This document shows, piece after piece, positions 1 through 6,361 of a DNA stretch of 7,147 nt (position 1 is its first letter; the number at the start of each line of letters is the position of its first letter). The notes beneath the pieces are model-generated. The model searched no databases, was not told where the DNA came from, and worked only from the letters and a program-made list of their open reading frames with translations. Source of the stretch: JALOOB01 sp964387985 (lineage in GTDB: Bacteria; Chloroflexota; Anaerolineae; CG2-30-64-16). The stretch is from contig CAYLZG010000182.1 in the NCBI GenBank assembly GCA_964387985.1, forward strand, positions 1 to 7,147. Direction: 5' to 3'. The translations under genes and the position numbers were made by a program.

Positions 1-57
1 GGAAAACTCCGAAATCCTCCACTTGTAGCGAGGCGCTGCGGCAGCCACCTTGCGCCC

Positions 58-85
58 CTGACTCGTCTCCGTTCCCCGGAGTCAG
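58..85. repeat. Perfect 7-bp inverted repeat (possible hairpin)
   Basis: CTGACTC at 58-64 is complementary to GAGTCAG at 79-85 around a 14-base loop. A competing inner hairpin pairs CTCCG with CGGAG. No T-tract follows, so it is not a canonical intrinsic terminator. It may be an RNA hairpin at the end of an upstream transcript. Confidence 0.35.
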
Positions 86-187
86 CACTATTGTACCACC
101 ATTCTTTGGACAGCCGGCGCAGTGGCTTGGCCAATTCAGCCGCCGCTCTGCCGGATGACGCTGAATCAGGCTGACCTTTGAGGCTCT

Positions 188-209
188 GGCCTGACACGAC
201 GATCAGGCC
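188..209. repeat. Perfect 7-bp inverted repeat, GGCCTGA / TCAGGCC
   Basis: GGCCTGA at 188-194 pairs with TCAGGCC at 203-209 around an 8-base loop. It lies about 100 bases upstream of the candidate promoter of the peptidase gene and is followed five bases later by another hairpin. It could be an operator-like site or part of a structured RNA. I do not recognise a known family. Confidence 0.35.
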
Positions 210-214
210 GTGGT

Positions 215-233
215 GCCGGGACGTAAGCCCGGC
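215..233. repeat. Perfect 6-bp GC hairpin, GCCGGG / CCCGGC
   Basis: GCCGGG at 215-220 pairs with CCCGGC at 228-233 around the 7-base loop ACGTAAG. The stem is all G and C and should be stable in RNA. No T-run follows. It directly follows the 188-209 repeat, so the two may form one structured element. Confidence 0.35.
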
Positions 234-288
234 GGTAGCCAGGCGACCGTGGCCCGGGGGATGAGCAGCGCCCGGTCTGCGAATCTCC

Positions 289-317
289 TTGCGCAAATGT
301 GTCGCCGGTGCTATAAG
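289..317 (+). promoter_or_regulatory. Candidate sigma-70 promoter of the C25 peptidase gene
   Basis: A TATAAG box (312-317, five of six matches to TATAAT) stands 17 bases downstream of TTGCGC (289-294, only the TTG conserved). Initiation would fall near 324, giving a leader of about 40 bases before the GTG at 366. Spacing and the -10 box are good, while the -35 box is weak. Confidence 0.45.
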
Positions 318-353
318 GCTAGAGACGATCGTTGGCCATCCGCCTGATCCCCC

Positions 354-359
354 GGGAGG
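354..359 (+). promoter_or_regulatory. Shine-Dalgarno site GGGAGG that fixes the GTG start at 366
   Basis: GGGAGG, extended by a T at 360, ends six bases before a GTG. No ATG in this frame is as well placed, and the residues after the GTG form a signal peptide, so the GTG is the supported start. Confidence 0.75.
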
Positions 360-365
360 TTCCCA

Positions 366-3300
366 GTGAAACACTTCCACACCCTGTGGCTTCCCCTATG
401 GCTGGTACTCAGCATCGCAATCTTTGGCTTTCCCACCCCAACCACCACGCCGCTGCCCACCCTGCCAGCGGTCGACGAGGTCATCTTCCGCGGCCAGGTG
501 CTGTGCGGGCAGCGGACCGCCAACCCCGGGGGCGTGGCACAGGGGGATGTGCCCCTCTCGCTTGCCGGCATCCTGGATGGCCGCGCCACAATCCTCGACA
601 CCACGCTCAGCGGGCGAGACGGCAGCTATGAGCTGGTCGCCCCGGCAGGCGGCTTCACCAGCTACGAGGTCCGGCTGGGCCCGAAGCGCGGCCTGACGCC
701 GCATGCACTGGAGGCGCCGGCCTTCGGCAAAGCCGTAGACCCGAGCGTCGTCGTCTACGGGGGCGCTTCCACAGGCGAGCTCTGCTGTGCGAACTTCACG
801 ATGGTGGATCCTGGCATTTTCGCACCGGCATCCGGCCCGCGCTACCTGGTCGTCACCAGCAAGGCTGTGATCGACGCGCATGCCCTGGACGAGTTCATCG
901 CCTACAAGCGCTTCCTCGGCTATAACATGCTGGTGAGGACCGTGGAGGATCTGGGCGGCGCGGGAAACGTGCTCCGGGACAATATCCGGGCGTATGAGAA
1001 GCAGCTGTGGAGTGAAAGCGCCGGCCTCAAATATGTATTGCTGATCGGCTCCGACGCTACGGTGCCCTTCCTGAAGTCGAACCCGTTTGGCCGGGACGTC
1101 TTCTATGCCGGGAGCCAGAGCTTCACCGATATGTGCGGCTTCCAGCCCACCGGACCGAACACGTGCGGCTGGCCGAGCGACTGGTACTACGTCGATCTGG
1201 CGAGCAACTGGGACTCCAACGGCGATGGTGTGGTCGGCGAGAGTTTCTGGCCCGACCCAAGCTCGGGGGCCGTCAAGAGAGACGACCCGCCCGCTTTCCA
1301 TCCCGATGTCTACCTGGGCCGCCTGCAGATGGACGACCCGGTGCTCATCAAAAGTGTGCTGGCCACCATCATGGCGTTCGAGCGTGACGGCGGCGCATGG
1401 AAGGCCAACGCGCTGCTGGCCGCGGCCATGTCCAACTACGATAGCACCGGCTGGACTCCCGCAGATGACCCCAACGGGCAGTACGTGGTCGCGGGCGCGA
1501 AGACAGACAACGGCGCCAGCATGGAAATGATGTGGACGGACATCCTGCAGCCCCAGGGCTTCACGCGCATCCGGCTTTACGAGAAGGAGCACCTGCCCGG
1601 CCACCCCGAACCGAGCAGCTATGCGGTGGACGCAGCGCTCACGTACCAAAATTTGTCGGCGCAATGGAGTGGCCGCGACTACGGGTTGATCAAGCTGGCA
1701 GCCCACGGCGGCACAAGCGGCGTCGGCCGGCTGGTCTGGAACATGGAGTATATCGACGATGACAAGGTCGAGAATCCCACTGAGCCCATCTGCTGGCCGG
1801 ACTGCAATCCGCCGAACCAGAAAAAGAGCTACTTCGAGCTCGATTTCACCGACTTCGTCGACAACGGTGTGGCCGCGCCGCCCGCGACGCTGACCGGAAA
1901 ACCCGCACTGATCATGGTCAACGCCTGCTCCACCGGAGACGCATACCGCCCCAACAACTTCCCCAACTGGCTCTTCAGCAACGGCCGGATCGCCGGGTGG
2001 ATCGGCGCGACGGCCATGGGCGTCTACGTGAACGGTTGGTCCAAGCTGAGCGACGGTTTCGACGAGACGGTGGACTACCTGATCACGCGCGCCTTGATCG
2101 CCGGTGAGCTGCCCCTGGGAGACGCGTTCTGGAGTGCGTTGGCCGAGTATACCGGCTATGGCATCCATGACCTCAACATCGTCGACTGGGATCTGTACGG
2201 TGACCCCTCTATGAGCTACTGGGGCAATGGGGCGGATCTGCGCGCACCCTGGCCGATGTACCAGGCAAACTGGGCGGGCACGGGCGAAACCGGGCTGTCC
2301 GCTCCCCTCCAAGCAGAGATAGCATGGACCGCCAGCATCGCGGCAACGCCGGTCGACCAGTGGGTCCCTTCGCCCGTGGTAGGTCGAAAGGGCCGCATCT
2401 ACACCGGCGACGCGGCCGGGACCCTCCGCGCGTTCGGGGCAGACGGTTCACTGCTCTGGTCCCACCAGGCAGGCGCCGCCGCGTTGGTGCACGCGCCCGC
2501 ACTGGCGGTGGATGGCACCGTCTACGTCAAATCCGAGGACGGCAATCTCTACGCGATCACGGAGGATGGCGCGCCGAAGTGGACGGCTTCGCCAGGCGCG
2601 GGCGGCGGCCCGCCCAAGGTCGGCGACGATGGCCGCATCTACGTGGGCGGCTCAGACAACAACGGCGCGGGCGGCAGCAAGCGCTACTACCTGGCCGCTT
2701 ACCGGCCAGACGGCCAGGCCCGCCGGCTGCACCTGGTGGATGCCGAGATCACCACCGCGCCCGCGATCGGGCCGGACGGATCGGTGTGGGTGGGAACCGC
2801 GGCCGGAACGCTCTACCGGATGGCGCATGATCTGTCCTCCGCGATCAGCGATCCCATCACCCCCGGCTACGCGATCGGAGCAGGCCTGGCGATCGCCCCG
2901 GATGCGGACCAAACGGTGCTGGTGCCAAGCGCCCAGGGTCGACTGGTCGCCTGGAATGGGACCACCCGCACAGCACGCTGGACCTTCGATGCCGGGGGAC
3001 CCATTGCGGGCGCGCCTGCGGTGACGGCCGAGGGCCAGGTGTTCGTAGGCTCGAACGCCGGCCTCCTCTTCAGCCTGCAGCTCTCGGATGGCAGCCTGCT
3101 GTGGCAGTATGACGCGGGAGGGCCAATAACCTCCGCGCCTGCGGTCGATCCCACCTCGGTCCTGTTCGTGGCTCCCAATCCGGAGGAGCCCGTTGGCGCG
3201 GTGCTGCTCAGCCTCCGCCGCGGCGACGGCCAAATCCGGTGGGCTGCTGCGATGGGCGGTGGCAGAAAAGTTCTTCGCCTGCAATCGCCGAGAGCAGCCG

Positions 3301-3410
3301 CGCCTACATTGCCACGCGAGACGGAACGCTGGTCGCGCTCGGCCAGGCGACCTGGAAGCTTGCACCACACTTGTACTATGAGGTCGTCGACAAGCAGATC
3401 CAGCTCGTGA
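366..3410 (+). CDS. Secreted C25 (gingipain-type) cysteine peptidase with PQQ-like beta-propeller, N-terminal part before a frameshift
   Basis: Probable extracellular cysteine endopeptidase of family C25. Residues 1-25 are a signal peptide (MKHFHTLW, then a hydrophobic core to about residue 22), followed by a Pro/Thr-rich linker. Residues 39-145 look like a carboxypeptidase-regulatory beta-sandwich (SGRDGSYELVAP). The C25 domain runs from RYLVVTSK at 159 to DLYGDPSMSYWG at 609-620. His447 in AAHGG and Cys521 in NACSTG are the candidate catalytic dyad, and D283-SNGDG looks like a calcium loop. From W629 the protein is a propeller of about 43-residue repeats. The last 45 or so residues, after K968, are Arg/Ser-rich and unlike the propeller. 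The expected continuation is in the overlapping frame ending at 4246, so this stop results from a frameshift. The GTG start is backed by GGGAGG six bases upstream. Cleavage specificity cannot be read from the sequence. Confidence 0.85.
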   Translation: MKHFHTLWLPLWLVLSIAIFGFPTPTTTPLPTLPAVDEVIFRGQVLCGQRTANPGGVAQGDVPLSLAGILDGRATILDTTLSGRDGSYELVAPAGGFTSYEVRLGPKRGLTPHALEAPAFGKAVDPSVVVYGGASTGELCCANFTMVDPGIFAPASGPRYLVVTSKAVIDAHALDEFIAYKRFLGYNMLVRTVEDLGGAGNVLRDNIRAYEKQLWSESAGLKYVLLIGSDATVPFLKSNPFGRDVFYAGSQSFTDMCGFQPTGPNTCGWPSDWYYVDLASNWDSNGDGVVGESFWPDPSSGAVKRDDPPAFHPDVYLGRLQMDDPVLIKSVLATIMAFERDGGAWKANALLAAAMSNYDSTGWTPADDPNGQYVVAGAKTDNGASMEMMWTDILQPQGFTRIRLYEKEHLPGHPEPSSYAVDAALTYQNLSAQWSGRDYGLIKLAAHGGTSGVGRLVWNMEYIDDDKVENPTEPICWPDCNPPNQKKSYFELDFTDFVDNGVAAPPATLTGKPALIMVNACSTGDAYRPNNFPNWLFSNGRIAGWIGATAMGVYVNGWSKLSDGFDETVDYLITRALIAGELPLGDAFWSALAEYTGYGIHDLNIVDWDLYGDPSMSYWGNGADLRAPWPMYQANWAGTGETGLSAPLQAEIAWTASIAATPVDQWVPSPVVGRKGRIYTGDAAGTLRAFGADGSLLWSHQAGAAALVHAPALAVDGTVYVKSEDGNLYAITEDGAPKWTASPGAGGGPPKVGDDGRIYVGGSDNNGAGGSKRYYLAAYRPDGQARRLHLVDAEITTAPAIGPDGSVWVGTAAGTLYRMAHDLSSAISDPITPGYAIGAGLAIAPDADQTVLVPSAQGRLVAWNGTTRTARWTFDAGGPIAGAPAVTAEGQVFVGSNAGLLFSLQLSDGSLLWQYDAGGPITSAPAVDPTSVLFVAPNPEEPVGAVLLSLRRGDGQIRWAAAMGGGRKVLRLQSPRAAAPTLPRETERWSRSARRPGSLHHTCTMRSSTSRSSS
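2391..3343 (+). repeat. Eight tandem PQQ-type beta-propeller repeats (protein level)
   Basis: Repeats of the form G-x-hydrophobic-Y/F-V-G...G-x-L-x-A...D-G...W start at residues 676 (GRIYTG), 717 (GTVYVK), 756 (GRIYVG), 805 (GSVWVG), 849 (QTVLVP), 890 (GQVFVG), 931 (SVLFVA) and, in the shifted frame, 978 (SRAYIA). Spacing is 39-49 residues. Eight blades match the usual PQQ/WD40-like propeller, here probably a protein- or carbohydrate-binding module rather than a quinone enzyme. A 12-base direct repeat, CGCGCCTGCGGT, occurs at 3011 and 3134, exactly 41 codons apart, so blades 6 and 7 still share DNA. The N-terminal IAWTAS strand (about residue 656) could close the ring. Confidence 0.75.
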
Positions 3411-4246
3411 TTGACCCGGTGGATGAACTTTCCGACACCCTCCTGGAGCGGCGCGATCCCGGCGGGGTGTGGCAGGAAATGGCAAGGCTCAGGGTGGGAG
3501 AGGTGATGTTCACCGACGCGGCAGCCCAGCCCGGAGCAGTCTACGACTACCGGGCCATCGCGGTCAGCCCGATGGATCGAGCCGCCGGTGCGCCAGATGC
3601 GGGGGAGGAATCGTCCGACTACAGCGCCATCCTGACGGTGCAGGCGCTGCCCGAGCCGCCCGCCCCGCCCTCTGCGCCCGCCGTCGCCGCACTCTCGTCG
3701 ACGGAGCTGAAGCTGACATGGGAGCTGGCCGGCTCACGCGCCATCCGGCTGTCCGTGATGCGCGATGGACCGGACGGCGTCGAGCAGTTCACGCTGCCCG
3801 GTGACGCGACGTCCATGATCGATCGCAATCTCCGGCCCGACAGCGCCTACTCCTACCAGCTGAGCGCAGCGAACGAGGCGGGCGAGTCGCAGCCGGGTCC
3901 GAGCGGAAGAGGGCGCACCCGCGGCCTGGGCGTGCCCGCGCCCTCGCAGGTCACCGTGACGCTGTCCGGCGGGCATTTGACCGTGTGCTGGAAACCGGCC
4001 TCGGGCGACCTGGCAACGGAGGTGGCGCGCCGCGCGGCCGGCGAACTGACGCCGCACCTCCTGGTCGCGCTCCCCGCGGGCAGCACCTGCGCCGGCGACG
4101 GCAGCCTGCCTGCGAATCAGTATGAGTACATGGTGAGGCATGTTGTGGGCAGCCAGGAGTCGGAGTGGGCGCGCAGCAGCCTGATGGCCTACGGAAGTGC
4201 GCCCGCCGCACCGCGCACCCTGTACCTGCCGGCGATCGTGAGGTAA
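3239..4246 (+). CDS. C-terminal part of the C25 peptidase protein: last propeller blade, fibronectin type III modules and YLPAIVR tail
   Basis: This is the downstream continuation of the gene starting at 366, now in another frame. The frame can be read from a GTG at 3239, but no Shine-Dalgarno site is evident and the first ten residues are shadow sequence. Meaningful protein begins about 3269. It holds the eighth propeller blade (to about 3343), then about three fibronectin type III-like domains: roughly 3370-3640 (YDYRAIAVSP), 3650-3925 (TELKLTWEL, SYSYQLSAANEAG-type strands) and 3930-4200 (GGHLTVCWKP). A linker and the end LYLPAIVR follow. Such modules space or anchor extracellular enzymes and bind ligands. 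With one base restored, residues 969-1293 of a single protein of about 1293 residues result. I therefore infer one gene rather than two. If the shift is real, this part is untranslated and the gene is broken. Confidence 0.75.
   Translation: MGCCDGRWQKSSSPAIAESSRAYIATRDGTLVALGQATWKLAPHLYYEVVDKQIQLVIDPVDELSDTLLERRDPGGVWQEMARLRVGEVMFTDAAAQPGAVYDYRAIAVSPMDRAAGAPDAGEESSDYSAILTVQALPEPPAPPSAPAVAALSSTELKLTWELAGSRAIRLSVMRDGPDGVEQFTLPGDATSMIDRNLRPDSAYSYQLSAANEAGESQPGPSGRGRTRGLGVPAPSQVTVTLSGGHLTVCWKPASGDLATEVARRAAGELTPHLLVALPAGSTCAGDGSLPANQYEYMVRHVVGSQESEWARSSLMAYGSAPAAPRTLYLPAIVR
3266..3269 (+). other. Frameshift point in an A4 run inside propeller blade 8
   Basis: The frame of the peptidase gene reads GGC AGA AAA GTT and loses propeller character. 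Re-reading the last A (AAA then AGT) gives SSSPAI followed by SRAYIATRDGTLVALG, a proper propeller blade. Insertion of one A here joins the two frames. A one-base deletion (sequencing, assembly or real) explains this best. The bases A-AAA-G also allow a -1 slip of the Lys tRNA, but there is no full X-XXY-YYZ heptamer in frame. Confidence 0.8.
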
Positions 4247-4247
4247 C

Positions 4248-4261
4248 CCGGCTGGGGCCGG
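4248..4261 (+). terminator. GC hairpin just after the peptidase stop, possible terminator
   Basis: CCGGC (4248-4252) pairs with GCCGG (4257-4261) around the loop TGGG, two bases after the TAA at 4244-4246. There is no T-run, so if it stops transcription it is a weak or factor-assisted terminator. Confidence 0.3.
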
Positions 4262-4302
4262 CGCTGTGGCGCGTCCCGTGGAACGGCGCGTTTAGCGTTG
4301 CG

Positions 4303-4319
4303 CGGGCTCGCGCCCGAGC
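4303..4319 (-). terminator. GC hairpin just after the DppC-type stop, possible terminator
   Basis: CGGGC (4303-4307) pairs with GCCCG (4312-4316), or alternatively GCTCG (4306-4310) with CGAGC (4315-4319). The hairpin lies four bases past the stop of the minus-strand permease gene in a 77-base convergent gap. No T-run is present. Confidence 0.3.
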
Positions 4320-4323
4320 TGGA

Positions 4324-5229
4324 CTATGCCCCCTCCTGGCGCGTGATGCCGTTCAGGAAATCCGCCAGGAGGATGAAGCTCATCGAGATCAACAGGATGC
4401 ACAGCGACGGAATGATCAACATCAGCGGGTTGCGATTCATCGCGGAACGGCCGGCGAAAAACATGCCGCCCCAACTGACCACGGTAAACTCACCGCCGTC
4501 CACCGCGCCGGTCACGCCGACGCCGATGTAGCCGAGCAGTGCCTCGAGCAGAATGACGGCAGGAATGCTGTTGATCATCCAGACCAGGATCACGTGCAGC
4601 ACGTTGGGCAGCAGATGGCGTGCGAGGATGCGCCGCGGCGAGGCCCCGATGCTGACCGCGGCTTCCACGAACAATTGGGACCTGATCTGCAGGATGTTGG
4701 CGCGGATCAGGCGGGCCAGGCCGACCCAACTGACCGCGGCAAAGCCAACGACCAGGGCGATCAGGCCATGAATCCAGGTCGGGGAGAGGAAGTTGCGGAA
4801 GATCAGCACGATCATCACGAGAAACATGACGCCCGGCAGGGACTGGATCGTGTCGGACACCAGCATGATCGCCGAGTCGAGCCTGCCGCCGGCATAGCCC
4901 GCAATGAGCCCGGCCAGGACGCCGATCACCGCGGCCAGCGGCACGGCCGTCAACCCCAGGCACAGGGCGGTGCGCGTACCGTAAATGAGGCGACTGAGAA
5001 CGTCGCGGCCGTATCGGTCGGTCCCAAGCGGGAACTCCGGCTGGCCGGAGATAGACCTGCCCTGAACCCAACTGGGCGGCAGGTTCGCCTGGCCCGCCAC
5101 CCAACGATACGGATCGTGCGGGGCAAGCCTGGGCGCCAGGATCGCCACCACACCAAGCAGCAGCATGACGACCAGGCTGAACCAGACCGTCCTCGTTTTC
5201 AAAGCTCGTCGCCACGGAAAAGGCATCAT
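4324..5229 (-). CDS. ABC importer permease, DppC/OppC type
   Basis: Inner-membrane subunit of a dipeptide/oligopeptide/nickel-class ABC importer, expected to pair with the DppB-type protein encoded just upstream. At 301 residues it has the family's normal length. It shows an N-terminal helix at about 15-33, the extracytoplasmic family signature LGTDRYGRDVLSRLIYGTR at 68-86, further helices at about 88-112, 119-145, 152-172, 208-232 and 268-290, and the ATPase-contacting EAA loop at about 189-208 (EAAVSIGASPRRI). The end, LADFLNGITRQEGA, departs from the usual 'GDxLRDxLDPR' finish, which is mildly odd. The ATG at 5229 overlaps the preceding TGA in an ATGA, so translation is probably coupled. 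A second in-frame ATG follows at 5226. Substrate cannot be told from permease sequence; peptides are the usual guess. Confidence 0.92.
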   Translation of the reverse strand: MMPFPWRRALKTRTVWFSLVVMLLLGVVAILAPRLAPHDPYRWVAGQANLPPSWVQGRSISGQPEFPLGTDRYGRDVLSRLIYGTRTALCLGLTAVPLAAVIGVLAGLIAGYAGGRLDSAIMLVSDTIQSLPGVMFLVMIVLIFRNFLSPTWIHGLIALVVGFAAVSWVGLARLIRANILQIRSQLFVEAAVSIGASPRRILARHLLPNVLHVILVWMINSIPAVILLEALLGYIGVGVTGAVDGGEFTVVSWGGMFFAGRSAMNRNPLMLIIPSLCILLISMSFILLADFLNGITRQEGA

Positions 5230-6266
5230 GGGGCGCCCGGCAGCTTGATGGCACGGATGCGGGGATCCAGCAGCTCGCATAGAACATCGGTCAGCACGTT
5301 GACGAGCAGCATGCCCGTCGCGAAGATCAGCGTCACACCCATGATCATCGGATAGTCCAGCTTCAGGACGGCCTCCCAGTATTCCCGGCCGAATCCCGGA
5401 AACGCATACAGATTTTCGACGATCAAGAGCCCGGTGAACATCTCCATCAGGGCTGGCCCCAGGAAGGTGACAATCGGAACGAGCGCATTGCGCAGCACAT
5501 GGACGAGCATCACGCGGGCCGGCGCCAGGCCTTTGCCGTGTGCCGTACGGACATAGTCTGCGTGCATGACGTTCAGCAAAGAGGCTTGGGTTACCCTGGC
5601 AATGCCGGCCATGGGCATGACCGCCAGCACCGCGGCCGGAACGATCCAATGGCTGGGAATATCCCAGTCCGGCAGCACCTTAATGAGACCCAACCAGGAG
5701 GCCAGGACGATGATCGCCAGCAGACCAAGAACGAAATTTGGGATGGAGATCAGCGCGGCCAGGCCTACCGAAATGGAGCGGCTCAGCAAGGACTTCGGCT
5801 TCGCTGCACTGATGATACCCAGCGGGATCCCCAGGCCCACGGCAATGAGTGACCCAAAGAGCACCAGGCGAATGGAATAGCCGAAGCGGCTCTCCCAGAA
5901 GGTCTTTCCCTCAGGAGGTTCAAAGAGGATGTCTTGCACGCTGCGCCCGCGAATCTGGGTGGACGGCCCGAGATTGCCGCACATCACACCGCAGAAGAAG
6001 CCGCCATCCCGGTCGAAGTCACCGAAGACATAACGTGTAAACTGGCGCCATACAGGCAGGTCCAGGCCGAAACGATGTTCAAGCTCGAGCTGTACGGATT
6101 TATCGATGGTCAGTCCCTGCAGCGCGCGCGGGGAGTCTGAGTAATTGTCCCACGGACTCCCCGGGATGGCGTGCATCAGCAGGAACACAAGCAGTGTCGC
6201 GGCCAGCAACACGACGATCACGCGCAGGAGTCTTCTGATCAGCGAGCGCAGCATTCCAGCCAACAC
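5226..6266 (-). CDS. ABC importer permease, DppB/OppB type
   Basis: Inner-membrane partner of the following DppC-type permease. Family marks are the N-terminal helix and HAIPGSPW segment (like the family's PGDP), the NLGPS...RGRSVQDILF loop, the EAA loop at about residues 237-264 (DYVRTAHGKGL...HVLRNALVP), and the ending LLDPRIR. About six membrane segments are present and the length, about 346 residues, is typical. The start is a choice. The GTG at 6266 has GGAGGT four bases upstream, whereas the ATG at 6254 is too far from it (16 bases), as is an upstream ATG at 6314 without a ribosome site. The outer loop has two cysteines four apart (Cys92, Cys96; FFCGVMCG) that could form a disulfide or bind metal. 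No substrate-binding protein or Dpp-type ATPase is visible nearby. Confidence 0.9.
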   Translation of the reverse strand: MLAGMLRSLIRRLLRVIVVLLAATLLVFLLMHAIPGSPWDNYSDSPRALQGLTIDKSVQLELEHRFGLDLPVWRQFTRYVFGDFDRDGGFFCGVMCGNLGPSTQIRGRSVQDILFEPPEGKTFWESRFGYSIRLVLFGSLIAVGLGIPLGIISAAKPKSLLSRSISVGLAALISIPNFVLGLLAIIVLASWLGLIKVLPDWDIPSHWIVPAAVLAVMPMAGIARVTQASLLNVMHADYVRTAHGKGLAPARVMLVHVLRNALVPIVTFLGPALMEMFTGLLIVENLYAFPGFGREYWEAVLKLDYPMIMGVTLIFATGMLLVNVLTDVLCELLDPRIRAIKLPGAP

Positions 6267-6361
6267 CAAGACCTCCCCCGCTGTGCCACGATCCGGCAGG
6301 ACACATCCGGCCAACAGCTCTCAGGCGGACACCTGGACGGCAATGACCATGGACGGCGGCG
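6267..6361 (-). other. Spacer between membrane-protein gene and DppB-type gene
   Basis: This 95-base gap contains the DppB ribosome site at its downstream end. I find no convincing -10 box or terminator hairpin in it, so the permease genes are probably read through from the promoter upstream of the membrane-protein gene. Confidence 0.4.
6271..6276 (-). promoter_or_regulatory. Shine-Dalgarno site GGAGGT choosing the GTG start of the DppB-type gene
   Basis: On the minus strand the site reads CGGGGGAGGT, followed by CTTG and then GTG. This places GTG (6266) at good spacing, a TTG (6263) at acceptable spacing, and the ATG (6254) too far away. Confidence 0.6.

Larger units (their letters stand above)
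1..365. other. Non-coding stretch upstream of the peptidase gene
   Basis: No convincing gene is visible. Plus-strand frame 1 is open from the left edge to a TGA at 172-174 and frame 3 to a TGA at 156-158, but neither has a recognisable translation. A minus-strand frame is open leftward from a GTG at 197, also without a recognisable protein. What it does hold is three short perfect inverted repeats (58-85, 188-209, 215-233), a candidate promoter near 289-317 and the ribosome site of the following gene. The gene to the left must end or begin outside the window. Confidence 0.5.

Noticed and set aside
1..197. Possible partial genes at the left edge: plus frame 1 to 174, plus frame 3 to 158, and a minus frame from a GTG at 197
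   Set aside because: None gives a recognisable protein, they contradict each other, and open runs of 50-65 codons are expected by chance in GC-rich DNA.
1..365. A cobalamin or other known riboswitch in the hairpin-rich leader
   Set aside because: I looked for the conserved core sequences and did not find them. The hairpins also lie upstream of the likely transcription start.
396..2312. A 638-codon open frame on the minus strand opposite the peptidase gene
   Set aside because: It lacks a ribosome site and recognisable motifs, and its composition is that of an antisense shadow in GC-rich DNA. The plus-strand frame has a signal peptide and catalytic motifs.
3263..3270. Programmed -1 frameshift heptamer
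   Set aside because: The zero frame is AGA AAA GTT, so no X-XXY-YYZ heptamer is in frame and no clear stimulatory stem was seen. A deletion of one A is the simpler explanation.
2391..3343. Quinoprotein dehydrogenase activity for the PQQ-like repeats
   Set aside because: The repeats are propeller blades within a secreted peptidase. I saw no dehydrogenase active-site features, so only a structural or binding role is supported.
4165..5355. A 396-codon plus-strand open frame opposite the DppC-type permease
   Set aside because: It is rich in Asp, His, Gln and Arg, as expected for the complement of membrane-helix codons. It has no motif, and the minus strand has a clear permease.
5230..5649. N-terminal extension of the DppC-type frame upstream of 5229
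   Set aside because: It runs through the DppB-type gene in another frame and has no family similarity. The ATGA overlap start gives the normal length of 301 residues.
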